Positions 16,313 through 25,040 of a stretch of DNA of 54,510 nt are shown piece after piece (the first letter of the stretch is position 1; every line of letters begins with the position of its first letter). Source of the stretch: Thermohalobaculum sp038528605 (GTDB taxonomy: Bacteria > Pseudomonadota > Alphaproteobacteria > Rhodobacterales > Rhodobacteraceae); the NCBI GenBank assembly GCA_038528605.1, contig JBCBEP010000009.1, positions 1 through 54,510 on the forward strand, given 5' to 3'. The notes below the pieces were generated by a model. That model saw nothing but the letters and a program-made list of their open reading frames with translations. It was not told the origin of the DNA and searched no databases. The translations under genes were made by a program, and so were the position numbers.

Positions 16313-17887
16313 GTGGAGAAGGTGCTGAAAAGAGCGGCAATCATCGCGGTGCTCTGCGGGGGCGGCTTGCTCGCCGCCATGCACGCGACGGGGCGGCTCG
16401 AGGTGGTGACTGATTTGGTATGGCATCCGGCACCTGCGCCTGAGGAGGCGGCGGCGGGTGCGGCGCCCGAAGAGGAACGGGCGGCGACGGCGGTGGCGAC
16501 CGAGCCTTCGCCTTCGGCCGCAGGCGGCACCGGGGAGACGTTGCCGGAGAAGGACGAGACGCTCGCGCTGGCGGCGCCGCGCGAGGCGCCCGAGGCGGCG
16601 GTGCTCGCGGGTGGCGCACCGGACGATACCGCCCGGGGAGAGCCTTCTGCGGCGGCGGGTGGGGCCGATGAGATTGCGCCTCTATCTGCTGCGATCAGCG
16701 CGGAAGAGGGAGCGGCTGGCGCTACCCAGTCCACTGCACCCGCTGCGCGCGACGGGACCCCGGCGCCGGATGGCGGCGTGGCGCCTGCGGTGCCGGCCGA
16801 CGGCGGCGCGCTTGCCGCGCTGGACCCCGGCACGGCGCTGGAGGAGGCGGCGGGCGGTGTGGCGGATGCGGAGGGCGCGGTAGCGGGTGGCGATGGACTG
16901 GCAGGCGATGAGGCCACCGCCTCGCCGCGCTTTGACGTGGTGCGCGTGGCCCCCGATGGCATGGCGGTCATTGCCGGGCAGGCGGCGCCGCGCTCGCGCG
17001 TTGAGCTCCTGATCGATGGCGAGGCGGCCATGTCGGCGGCGGTGGACGAGAGCGGCAGCTTCGCGATCGTGGCGGATATCGGCACCACGGACGCGCCGAG
17101 GACCCTGCAGCTCCGGCTGGAGGGTGGGGCGGAGGCGAGCGTCGCGGGGGCGGCGATCGAGATCACCAGCGCAGAGGCCGCAGCGCTCGCGGCGACGATG
17201 TCGGAGGATGCGGCCCAGCCCGTCGCGCCCACCGACGACGAGCCGGTGGGCGAGGCGCCCGAGCAGGCACCGGTGCCCGACAGCGCGTTGAGCGGGCTGA
17301 GTGCGCCCGTGGTCCTGCTGCCGCGGATCGACGAGGAAGCGGGCGATGCGGCAGCGCCGACGGCGGTGCGCGCTGGGGCCGAGCGCGTGGCGCTGATCGC
17401 GCCGGGGGCGACGACCGTGCCGCGGCTGGTACTCGACACGCTGAGCTATGTGGAGGGGCAGGACGGCATGGCCATCGGCCGCGCGCCCGCTGCAGCCCGC
17501 ATCCGCGTTTTCGTGAACAACGCGCCGGCCACGGAGATTCGGTCGAGTGACCAGGGGGCGTGGACCGCCTCGATCCCGGCCGCGATGATGCGCCGCGCCC
17601 GCCTCCTGCGCTTCGAGCAGGTGAGTGAGGACGGTGAGGTCGTCTACCGGCTCGAGACGCGCTTCTCCTATAGCGAGGCCGGGGCGACGCTGGCGCTGCG
17701 CGAGCGGACCATCACCGTGGAGCGGGGCGACAGCCTCTGGCGGCTGGCGGAAAACATCTATGGCGAGGGCCGGCGCTACAGCGTGATCTTCGGTGCGAAT
17801 GACGGCCTGATCCGCGACCCGGACCTGATCTACCCCGAGCAGGAATTCGTCATCCCCGAACTCGTGGACGAGCCGGCCTCTCCCTGA
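16313..17887 (+). CDS. LysM domain protein with Ig-like repeats
   Basis: A 524-residue envelope protein. An N-terminal helix (about 7-24, KRAAIIAVLCGGGLLAAMHA) anchors it or serves as signal. A long Ala/Glu/Pro-rich linker (about 40-200) is probably disordered. Two beta-rich, bacterial Ig-like segments follow: FDVVRVAPDGMAVIAGQAAP (about 206-270) and PRLVLDTLSYVEGQDGMAIG (about 370-455). The protein ends with a LysM module (about 465-520), ITVERGDSLWRLAENIYGEG and the IYPEQEFVIP end. LysM suggests peptidoglycan contact. Start is GTG at 16313, immediately before the helix. This architecture is common in Rhodobacterales; function unknown. Confidence 0.85.
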   Translation: MEKVLKRAAIIAVLCGGGLLAAMHATGRLEVVTDLVWHPAPAPEEAAAGAAPEEERAATAVATEPSPSAAGGTGETLPEKDETLALAAPREAPEAAVLAGGAPDDTARGEPSAAAGGADEIAPLSAAISAEEGAAGATQSTAPAARDGTPAPDGGVAPAVPADGGALAALDPGTALEEAAGGVADAEGAVAGGDGLAGDEATASPRFDVVRVAPDGMAVIAGQAAPRSRVELLIDGEAAMSAAVDESGSFAIVADIGTTDAPRTLQLRLEGGAEASVAGAAIEITSAEAAALAATMSEDAAQPVAPTDDEPVGEAPEQAPVPDSALSGLSAPVVLLPRIDEEAGDAAAPTAVRAGAERVALIAPGATTVPRLVLDTLSYVEGQDGMAIGRAPAAARIRVFVNNAPATEIRSSDQGAWTASIPAAMMRRARLLRFEQVSEDGEVVYRLETRFSYSEAGATLALRERTITVERGDSLWRLAENIYGEGRRYSVIFGANDGLIRDPDLIYPEQEFVIPELVDEPASP

Positions 17888-17982
17888 GGGTGGCAACCGG
17901 CTTTGCAGCGCGCGCTCGGCCCTTGGCAGTGCCCGGCGCGCCTGCGAGAAAGCATCCTGCATCGCTGATCAAGAGGCACCGC

Positions 17983-19788
17983 ATGGCCCGCCGTAAGCGC
18001 AGGACCACCACGGCCGGCACGCCGGAGATTTCGATCCTGATGCGGGCGGTGCCGGATATCTGGCCGGCCTCGCGGCCCGACCTGCGGCTTCGGGTGATCG
18101 CCTCGCTCACCTTTCTGGTGCTCGCCAAGGTCTCGACGCTGACCACGCCGTTTTTCTTCGGGTGGGCGGTGGACGGGATCGGGCCCGAGGGCACGGCGGC
18201 GCTGGCTTGGGCGCCGGCGGCGCTGGTGGCGGCCTATGTGACCGTGCGGGTGCTTTCCTCGGCGCTTCAGCAGCTCCGCGACATGGTGTTTGCACGCGTC
18301 GGCCAGCATGCGCTGCGCAGCCTCGCGCTGCGGACGTTCCAGCACATCCACGCGCTCTCGCTCTCCTACCATCTCAGCCGGCGCACGGGCGAGCTCAGCC
18401 GGGTGACGGAACGCGGCATCAAGGCGATCGACTTCCTGCTGCGATACCTTGTCTTCAGCATCGTGCCGCTCACGGTCGAGCTCATCATCGTGGCCGTGAT
18501 TTTCTGGACGATGTTCGGCTTCTGGTACTTCGCGGCGCTGATGATGACAGTGGGCGCCTATGTGGCTTTCACGCTGAAGGTCACGGAGTGGCGCCTGAAG
18601 ATCCGCATCAAGATGAATGCCGAAGATCAGGACGCGCATCAGAAGGCGGTGGACAGCCTGCTGAACTACGAGACGGTGAAGTACTTCAACGCCGAGAGCC
18701 GGGAGAGCGCGCGCTACGACAAGGCGATGGCGGGCTATCAGGTGATGGCGGAGAAGACCGCGATCTCGCTCGGCCTGCTGAACACCGGGCAGGCGGTGAT
18801 CATCGGCGCGGGGCTCTTCTCGGTCATGGCGCTGGCCGCGTCGGAAGTGCAGGCGGGCACGCTGAGCGTTGGCGACTTCGTGGCGGTGAACGCCTTTCTC
18901 ATCCAGATCACCGTGCCGCTGAACTTCCTCGGCACGGTCTACCGCGAGATCCGGCAGAGCCTGATCGATATGAGCGAGATGTATGTATTGCTCGACACAT
19001 CGCCCGGGTTGGTGGATGGGGCGGATGCGCGGCCGCTGAGCGTGGCGAAGGGCAGGGTGGCGTTCCGGTGCGTCGCCTTCGGCTATGGGCCGGACCGGCA
19101 GGTGCTGAAGGGCGTGGATTTCGAGGTGCCGGGGGGCGGCACGCTCGCCATCGTGGGGCCCTCGGGTGCTGGCAAGTCCACCATCGGCCGGCTTCTCTTC
19201 CGGTTCTACGACCCGACGGACGGGACGGTGGAGATAGACGGGCAGGACCTGCGGAAGGTGACGCAAAGCTCGCTCCGCGCCGCCATCGGCGTGGTGCCGC
19301 AGGACACGGTGCTGTTCAACGACAGCATCGCCTACAACATCGCCTATGGCGCCGAGGGGGCGAGCCGGGCGGATGTGGTGGAGGCGGCGAAGGCCGCGCG
19401 GATCCACGACTTCATCATGGAGCTGCCCGAGGGCTACGACACGCCGGTGGGCGAGCGGGGCCTGAAGCTTTCGGGGGGCGAGAAGCAGCGAGTGGCGATC
19501 GCCCGCACCATCCTGAAGGACCCGCCGATCCTGCTGCTCGACGAGGCGACTTCGGCGCTCGACACCGGCACGGAGCGCGAGATCCAGGCGGAGCTGAAGC
19601 GCCTGGGGCAGGGGCGTACGGTGATGATGATCGCGCATCGGCTTTCGACTGTGGTGGACGCCGATGAGATCGTGGTGCTCGAGGCGGGCCGGGTCGTCGA
19701 GCGGGGGCGGCACGACGCGCTGCTGGCGGAGGGTGGGCGTTACGCCGAGATGTGGGCGAGCCAGGAGGCCGAGGCGGAGCCTGCGTGA
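17983..19788 (+). CDS. ABC transporter, Atm1/ABCB7-type half-transporter
   Basis: This 601-residue protein fuses a six-helix membrane domain (about 30-320) to an ATPase. Walker A GPSGAGKST lies near 392, signature LSGGEKQRVAIARTIL near 496, and Walker B ILLLDEATSALDTGTE just after. In the membrane domain, ALSLSYHLSRRTGELSRVTERGIKAIDFLLRY and DSLLNYETVKYFNAESRE are diagnostic of the Atm1/HMT1 group. These homodimers export glutathione- or sulfur-linked compounds in iron-sulfur metabolism and heavy-metal tolerance. ATG 17983 is preferred over an upstream ATG because AAGAGG precedes it and MARRKRR is a normal beginning. Confidence 0.92.
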   Translation: MARRKRRTTTAGTPEISILMRAVPDIWPASRPDLRLRVIASLTFLVLAKVSTLTTPFFFGWAVDGIGPEGTAALAWAPAALVAAYVTVRVLSSALQQLRDMVFARVGQHALRSLALRTFQHIHALSLSYHLSRRTGELSRVTERGIKAIDFLLRYLVFSIVPLTVELIIVAVIFWTMFGFWYFAALMMTVGAYVAFTLKVTEWRLKIRIKMNAEDQDAHQKAVDSLLNYETVKYFNAESRESARYDKAMAGYQVMAEKTAISLGLLNTGQAVIIGAGLFSVMALAASEVQAGTLSVGDFVAVNAFLIQITVPLNFLGTVYREIRQSLIDMSEMYVLLDTSPGLVDGADARPLSVAKGRVAFRCVAFGYGPDRQVLKGVDFEVPGGGTLAIVGPSGAGKSTIGRLLFRFYDPTDGTVEIDGQDLRKVTQSSLRAAIGVVPQDTVLFNDSIAYNIAYGAEGASRADVVEAAKAARIHDFIMELPEGYDTPVGERGLKLSGGEKQRVAIARTILKDPPILLLDEATSALDTGTEREIQAELKRLGQGRTVMMIAHRLSTVVDADEIVVLEAGRVVERGRHDALLAEGGRYAEMWASQEAEAEPA

Positions 19789-19807
19789 CAGCCGCCCGGT
19801 GGGGTGG

Positions 19808-19836
19808 GGTAGGGTGGGGTGGAACCCCACCCTACC
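19808..19836. repeat. REP-like palindrome, copy 2 (13-bp stem)
   Basis: GGTAGGGTGGGGT, loop GGA, ACCCCACCCTACC: a perfect 13-bp stem, 20 bases behind the Atm1-type gene. It is the most complete of the three copies and is preceded by an extra GGTGGGGT unit. Confidence 0.8.
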
Positions 19837-19901
19837 GATATCTGCGGGATGCATCGATGGTTGGCCGCGGTTGGCACGGGGCACTGGCCGCCGCCACAAG
19901 C

Positions 19902-19925
19902 GGTAGGGTGGGGTTCTACCCCACC
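19902..19925. repeat. REP-like palindrome, copy 3
   Basis: A GGTA prefix and GGTGGGGT-TCT-ACCCCACC, 4 bases before the end of the CsgG-like gene on the other strand. With copy 2 it brackets the 94-bp gap between the two convergent genes. Confidence 0.75.
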
Positions 19926-19929
19926 GCGC

Positions 19930-20742
19930 TTAGTTGACGGTGAGCGTGCCGCCGGTGCCGAGCCCGCCGCGGACGTTCTGCGCCTGGTAGTTACGCGTCG
20001 CGCGCACGAGGTTGTTGAAGGCGTCGACGAAGGCCGCGACGGTCGCCTTGCCTTCCGGCGTCCGGCTGTAGCCGCCGAGCGCGCCGCCCGCACCGCCGCC
20101 GAAGGCACCGAGGGCCGCGCCGAAATTGGTGGCCGTGGCCGAGCCTTCCGCCGCCGAGAGCTGCACGCCCGAGCGGATGTCGAAGAGCGACAGGGTCACC
20201 ACGCTGTCCGAGGTGCGCAGGCTGCCGGCGATGGCCCCCGCCGCGCCGCCGAGGAGCGCGCCGACGCCTGCGCCGAGGGCGCCTGAATCCGCGTTGTTGA
20301 TGATGATGGCGGGCTCGAGGAAGTAATCCGCCGCCACGCGCTGGCCGCGCTGCTGGTTGGAGCCCGCGCGGAACTCACCCGAATTGCGCTGCTTGTCCGT
20401 GATGCCCTGGATCTTCGATTCGAGGCGCTCATTGCCGAGCGAGGTGATCACGAAGCAGTTGGACTGCTGTGCCGCGAGCCGGATCATCGGCTCGACGGAG
20501 GTGACGCCGGTAGTGCGATACCAGTAGCCGTACCAGGCCTTGTCGCGCCCGTCGTCGACCGCGAGCGTGCCCAGCGTCTCGGGGCAGCGCTCGAGGCCCG
20601 GGTTCGCGTCGACGGTGGTCGACCCGCCGGCGGAGCCCGAAATTGCGGTCCCGCCCGTGCCCTGGGTCACCTGCCCCCCCTGGCAGGCGGCCAGAAGCCC
20701 CGCGAGCGCCACGCCGCCGATAAGCTTGCCGAAATTACTCAT
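19930..20742 (-). CDS. CsgG/HfaB-family lipoprotein
   Basis: A 270-residue lipoprotein with signal MSNFGKLIGGVALAGLLAAC (Cys20). The body resembles the CsgG/HfaB group of outer-membrane secretion lipoproteins: LGTLAVDDGRDK, then MIRLAAQQSNCFVI, RVAADYFLEPAIIINNADSG, and VVTLSLFDIRSGVQLSAAEGSA. A Gly/Ala-rich region (about 178-200, GAGVGALLGGAAGAIAG) and another near 232 may form membrane-inserted or glycine-zipper segments. No curlin genes are nearby, so the cargo is unknown. ATG at 20740-20742 follows GGGGATCAGG. It is divergent from the Sel1-like lipoprotein over a 103-bp shared promoter gap. Confidence 0.75.
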   Translation of the reverse strand: MSNFGKLIGGVALAGLLAACQGGQVTQGTGGTAISGSAGGSTTVDANPGLERCPETLGTLAVDDGRDKAWYGYWYRTTGVTSVEPMIRLAAQQSNCFVITSLGNERLESKIQGITDKQRNSGEFRAGSNQQRGQRVAADYFLEPAIIINNADSGALGAGVGALLGGAAGAIAGSLRTSDSVVTLSLFDIRSGVQLSAAEGSATATNFGAALGAFGGGAGGALGGYSRTPEGKATVAAFVDAFNNLVRATRNYQAQNVRGGLGTGGTLTVN

Positions 20743-20845
20743 CCTGATCCCCACGTCCTTTCCAAAGAGACTGAATCGCGTCACGGTTCTAACGTATTCG
20801 CGTCGAGGATACGACGCAGCAATCATTGGCGTGAGGGAGGACGGC

Positions 20846-21472
20846 ATGACCGGTAGGGTGATTTCGGGGACACGGGATATATCCCTGGGTCTCGGTCTGC
20901 TGGCGCTGCTGGCGGGCTGCCAGACGACGAGCCAGCAGGGCAACGTGGCGGTGACCACGCAGCCGGAGACGATCCGGATCTGTGACGCGTCGGGCTGCTT
21001 CGACGCACCCTCCGACTATGCCAGCTACGATCCCTCCCAGGCGGTGCCGGATGATGATCCGAACGGGCTGCTGCCTTTCCTGATCCCGGAGGCGGAGGCG
21101 GATCCGCGCGCGGCGCATGACCTGGCGCTCCGCTACATGCGGGGTGACGGGATCCGTCGCCAGCCCTTCCAGGCGATCCGCTGGATGCGGAACGCGGCGG
21201 AGCGCGGGAACGTGGATGCGCAGGCAGCGCTCGGTAAGCTCTATCTCTCTGGGCTGGAAGAGACGGGGCCGGATTATCAGGAAGCGGTGAACTGGCTGGA
21301 GCTCGCGGCCGGGAATGGCGACCGCGAGAGCCGGCAGCTGCTCGCCGAGGCGCGGGAGCTGCGCGACAGCGACCCGGCGCGGCTGGCCTGGCAGGACCGC
21401 TACACCTACCCCTACTGGTACCGCACCCGCTACTACGGCACCTGGCGGAGCGGGCGGTATTACTATTACTGA
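20846..21472 (+). CDS. Sel1-like repeat lipoprotein
   Basis: The 208-residue product has a lipoprotein signal ending LLALLAGC (Cys25). A short spacer follows, then two to three Sel1/TPR-like repeats (about 90-175) with AAHDLALRYMRGDGIRRQPFQAIRWMRNAAERGNVDAQAALGKLYLSG. The C-terminus is extraordinarily aromatic: TYPYWYRTRYYGTW and then SGRYYYY at the very end. Sel1 repeats mediate protein contacts. ATG 20846 is preceded by GGAGG; the longer open frame upstream reads into the divergent CsgG-like gene. It shares its promoter gap and a YWYRT motif with that neighbour. Confidence 0.78.
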   Translation: MTGRVISGTRDISLGLGLLALLAGCQTTSQQGNVAVTTQPETIRICDASGCFDAPSDYASYDPSQAVPDDDPNGLLPFLIPEAEADPRAAHDLALRYMRGDGIRRQPFQAIRWMRNAAERGNVDAQAALGKLYLSGLEETGPDYQEAVNWLELAAGNGDRESRQLLAEARELRDSDPARLAWQDRYTYPYWYRTRYYGTWRSGRYYYY

Positions 21473-21486
21473 CGGCGGTCTCCGAC

Positions 21487-21726
21487 CAAGCGGCATCCCG
21501 GCTGGTCGCCGGGATGCTTGATGGTGGTCGCTGCGGCATCGGTGAATGGGCAGAGGACTGCTGTTCTTCCCTGGCCGCGCCGCAGCTGGAGGGGCTGGGG
21601 AGGAGCCTCGGGGGCTCCTCTACGAGCGTTTTCGAAGGCCGGGCCGCGTCAAGGCCGCGCCCAAGCGCTGCTTGGGCGCGCCGCCTGCGGCGGTGGCGCG
21701 GCCATCCTTGACCCGGCCCGGCCTTC
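21487..21726. repeat. Three-stem intergenic element, copy B
   Basis: It lies between the convergent Sel1-like and RND permease genes. Stem 1 is CATCCCGGC/GCCGGGATG around loop TGGTC (21494-21516). Stem 2 is GAGGAGCC/GGCTCCTC (21600-21620). Stem 3 pairs 21634-21654 with 21706-21726 at 20 of 21 positions and encloses further hairpins (CGCCCAAGCG/CTTGGGCG type). Relative to copy A, one pair in stem 1 changes G-C to C-G and one pair in stem 2 changes C-G to A-T, preserving pairing. Confidence 0.75.
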
Positions 21727-21755
21727 GGGGGCGGAAGGGGGGATCGTTCCGGGGG

Positions 21756-24700
21756 TTACTCTGCGGCGCGGAGGATGGGGCGGGGGCGGGGCGTGTCCCA
21801 CACGATCTCGGTGAGTTCCTTTTTGGCGAGGGCGCGGCGGAGGCGCCGGTCTGCCAGATAGGGGTGGTTGCGGTGCTTCGGCCAGACAAGGGCGAGGCCC
21901 GAATGCCAGAGCCAGCGCGCCGAGAGGCCGAGGCCCGCGAGCGTCCATTCCCGGGCTGCGAGTGCGGCGGGGGTGACCACGAGGGTAAGGACTGTCGCGA
22001 AGCCGAGGCCCCAGACCACGGCGGTGGCCAGCTGGGTCCACATCTGGGCCGACGGCGCGTTGAAGGCCACGCTGCCGGCCGCGAAATCGAGGCTCACCGC
22101 GAACATCATGGGCGTGAGGCCGATCATCGTGGTGATGGTGGTGAGCAGCACGGGGCGGATGCGGTCCTCCGCCGTGCGCACGATCGCTTCGAGCCGCGGC
22201 ATGGCGGCGGCGAATTCCTGGTAGCGGTCGATCAGCACGATGTTGTTGTTCACCACGATACCCGCCAGCGCGACGATGCCGAGCCCGGTCATGATGATCG
22301 AGAAGGTCTGGCCCATCACGAGCGCGCCGATCAGCACACCGGCCACGGACATGACCACCGCCGAGAGCACCAGCACGGCGTTGTAGAGCGAATTGAACTG
22401 GGCGAGCAGCAGGACGAACATTAGGCCGAGCGCGCCGGCGAAGGCGACGGCGAGGAACTGCATGCTCTCGGCCTGCTCCTCCCGGTCCCCCACGAAGCGC
22501 GCCTCGATGCCGAGCGGGAAGGGGTTGCTCTCGAGCCAGCTCTCGAGCTCCGCGATCTTGTCGACATCCTGCACGCCGGGGGCCACGTCGGCACGCACGA
22601 GGAAGAAGCGCATGTCCTCGCGCCGCTGGATTTCTGCGAGCTTCTGGACGGGCGAGCGGGTGACGAAGTTCGAGAGGGGCACCTGGCCGAGGGCGGTGGG
22701 CACCTTCAGGCTGTCGAGCGTTGAGAGCGTCCGCCGGTCCGCCGGGAAGCGGGCGCGGATGTCGAGCTCCTCGTCGCTGTCATCGGCGCGCAGCGTATCG
22801 AGCGTGGCCCCGCGGGTGACGAACTGGACGAAGGGGCCGATGCCCGCGATGTCGGCGCCGTAGCGGCCCGCGGTGGCGCGGTCGACGGCCACTTGCCATT
22901 CGATGCCGGGGAGGGGTCGGGTGTCGTCGATATCGACAAGGCCGTCCGTCGCCTCGAGCTGCTCGCGCGCGATGGCGGCGGCTTCGAGCAGATCCTCCCA
23001 GTTGCGGCCCTTGATCTCGAGCTGGATGGGCTTGCCCTGCTGGGGGCCTTCCTCCTGCTCGGCGATCTCGGCCTCGAAGCCCGGCAGGCCCGTGACCGCG
23101 GCGCGGACATCGGCCATGATCTCGGGCGCCGGGCGGCGGGTGCGCCAGCTTTCGAGCTCGATCTGCACCTGGCCCACGCTGTCGGGCGGGCTGTCCTGGC
23201 CCTGAGCGGCATTGCTCTGGCCCGCGAAGGCGAAGACGCTCGAGATGCCATCGATGGCGATCAGGCGGTTCTCCACGAGGCGGACGAGCCGGTCCTCCTC
23301 CTCGAGGCTGGTATTGCCGCGGGCGCGGATGTGGACCGTTGCGCGCTCGGCATCGAGGGAGGTGAAGAACTCCGTGCCGTTGTTGTTCTCGCCGTAGTAG
23401 CCGAAGATGCTGAAGACGGCGCCGCCAGCCACGGCGAGGGCGAGGAAGGGGCCGACGGGGTTGAGCACGATCAGCCCGATGACGCGGCCGAAGAGGCTGC
23501 GCTTGTAGGGCTTCGGGGCGCGCTGGCGCTGCTGGCGCGCTTCCATACCGAGGAAGCGGGAGAGGCGCCCGGCCATGCCGCCAAGCACGGGCAAGTAGAG
23601 GAGCGCGACGATCAGCGAGGCGGTCAGCACGAAGATGATGGTGACAGGCAGCTGACCCATGAACTGCCCAGCCATGCCCGGCCAGAACAGCATCGGCAGG
23701 AAGGCGCAGAGCGTGGTGCCGGTGGAGGCGGCGATGGGCCAGAACATGCGGCGCGCCGCTTCGGTGTAGGCCTTCATCGGGCCGGTACCGGCCGCGATGC
23801 GCTTGTCCGCGTACTCCACCACCACGATGGCACCGTCCACCAGCATGCCGACCGCGAGGATGAGGCCGAACATCGTCATGTTATTCACGGTCATGCCGAG
23901 CACGGCCATGAGCGCGAAGGAGAGCAGGAAGGAGCAGGGGATCGCGATGCCGACCAGGAAGGCCGAGCGGAAGCCGAGCGAGGCGAGAATGACGATCATG
24001 ACGAGGATGCAGGCGGTAAGGACCGAGCTTTCGAGCTGGCTCACCATGTCCTCGACCCAGACGCTCTCGTCGAGCGCGGTGCCCACATCGACGGCGGCGC
24101 GCATGGCTTCGGGCCAGCTTGCCACCTCTTCGTCGACGGCGGCGCGGATTTCCTCGACCGTGGAGATGATGTTCTCGCCGAGGCGCTTGGAGACGCGCAG
24201 CGAGATGGCGGTCGTGCCGTCGAACCGCGCCGTGCCGCTCGCATCCTCGAAGGTGCGGCGGATATCGGCGATCTCGGCGAGGCGGACCACTCGGTCCCCG
24301 TTTGTCTTTACCGGCAGGTCGTAGACGTCGCGCGGGTCCTGGAACGCGCCGGGCACGCTGACGGAAAAGGCGCCGGTGGCGCTCTCCACCTGGCCGGCGG
24401 CGACGAGGCGGTTGTTGCGCTCCACGATGTTGTAGAGGTCCGTGAGCGTAACCTCGTAGCTCTCCATCTTGAGCGGGTCGATCAGCACCTCGACCATCTC
24501 TTCCCGCGCGCCCTGGAGCTGGGCCTCGAGCACGGCGGGGATGTTCTCGATGCGCCGCTGCATGTCCTTCGCAGCGCGCAGAAGCGTGCGTTCCGGCACC
24601 TCGCCCGAGAGCGAGACCACGATGATGGGCAGCTCGCTGAGGTTCACCTCGTTGATCGTCGGCTCTTGCGCGTCGTCCGGAAACTCCGCCTGGGCCCGCT

Positions 24701-25040
24701 GCACGCGATCCCGCACATCCGCGAGGGTGGCGTTCTTGTCCCACTCGAAATCGAAGCGCAGGAGAACGCCAGCGTGGCCTTCGGTGGCGATGCCGGTCAT
24801 CTCGTCGAGGCCTTCGAGATCGCGCAACTCGCTCTCGAGCGGTTTGACCAGCAGCCTCTCGCTATCTGGTGCCGAGACACCGGGCAGCGCTACGCTCACA
24901 TAGAGGACCGGGATATCGATATCGGGCGCGCCCTCCTTCGGGAGCGAGGTGTAGGCGAGCGTGCCGAAGCCGAGGGAGATGGCCACCAGCACCAGCACCA
25001 TGCGGGCGCGAACGGCGAGCCAGTCGACAATGCCGGTCAT
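21756..25040 (-). CDS. RND efflux transporter permease (AcrB/HAE family)
   Basis: This 1094-residue inner-membrane pump has the RND layout: helix 1 (about 12-32), a large periplasmic loop with LPKEGAPDIDIPVLYVSVALPG, helices 2-6 (about 335-480), helix 7 near 530, a second loop, and helices 8-12 to about 1040. In helix 4 the usual VDDAIVV reads VDGAIVVVE, so only one of the two aspartates of the proton relay is present. The VDGAIVVVE form also occurs in a subgroup of proteobacterial RND pumps. It overlaps the membrane fusion gene by 4 bp (ATGA). No outer-membrane factor gene is adjacent. The substrate is unknown. Confidence 0.93.
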   Translation of the reverse strand: MTGIVDWLAVRARMVLVLVAISLGFGTLAYTSLPKEGAPDIDIPVLYVSVALPGVSAPDSERLLVKPLESELRDLEGLDEMTGIATEGHAGVLLRFDFEWDKNATLADVRDRVQRAQAEFPDDAQEPTINEVNLSELPIIVVSLSGEVPERTLLRAAKDMQRRIENIPAVLEAQLQGAREEMVEVLIDPLKMESYEVTLTDLYNIVERNNRLVAAGQVESATGAFSVSVPGAFQDPRDVYDLPVKTNGDRVVRLAEIADIRRTFEDASGTARFDGTTAISLRVSKRLGENIISTVEEIRAAVDEEVASWPEAMRAAVDVGTALDESVWVEDMVSQLESSVLTACILVMIVILASLGFRSAFLVGIAIPCSFLLSFALMAVLGMTVNNMTMFGLILAVGMLVDGAIVVVEYADKRIAAGTGPMKAYTEAARRMFWPIAASTGTTLCAFLPMLFWPGMAGQFMGQLPVTIIFVLTASLIVALLYLPVLGGMAGRLSRFLGMEARQQRQRAPKPYKRSLFGRVIGLIVLNPVGPFLALAVAGGAVFSIFGYYGENNNGTEFFTSLDAERATVHIRARGNTSLEEEDRLVRLVENRLIAIDGISSVFAFAGQSNAAQGQDSPPDSVGQVQIELESWRTRRPAPEIMADVRAAVTGLPGFEAEIAEQEEGPQQGKPIQLEIKGRNWEDLLEAAAIAREQLEATDGLVDIDDTRPLPGIEWQVAVDRATAGRYGADIAGIGPFVQFVTRGATLDTLRADDSDEELDIRARFPADRRTLSTLDSLKVPTALGQVPLSNFVTRSPVQKLAEIQRREDMRFFLVRADVAPGVQDVDKIAELESWLESNPFPLGIEARFVGDREEQAESMQFLAVAFAGALGLMFVLLLAQFNSLYNAVLVLSAVVMSVAGVLIGALVMGQTFSIIMTGLGIVALAGIVVNNNIVLIDRYQEFAAAMPRLEAIVRTAEDRIRPVLLTTITTMIGLTPMMFAVSLDFAAGSVAFNAPSAQMWTQLATAVVWGLGFATVLTLVVTPAALAAREWTLAGLGLSARWLWHSGLALVWPKHRNHPYLADRRLRRALAKKELTEIVWDTPRPRPILRAAE

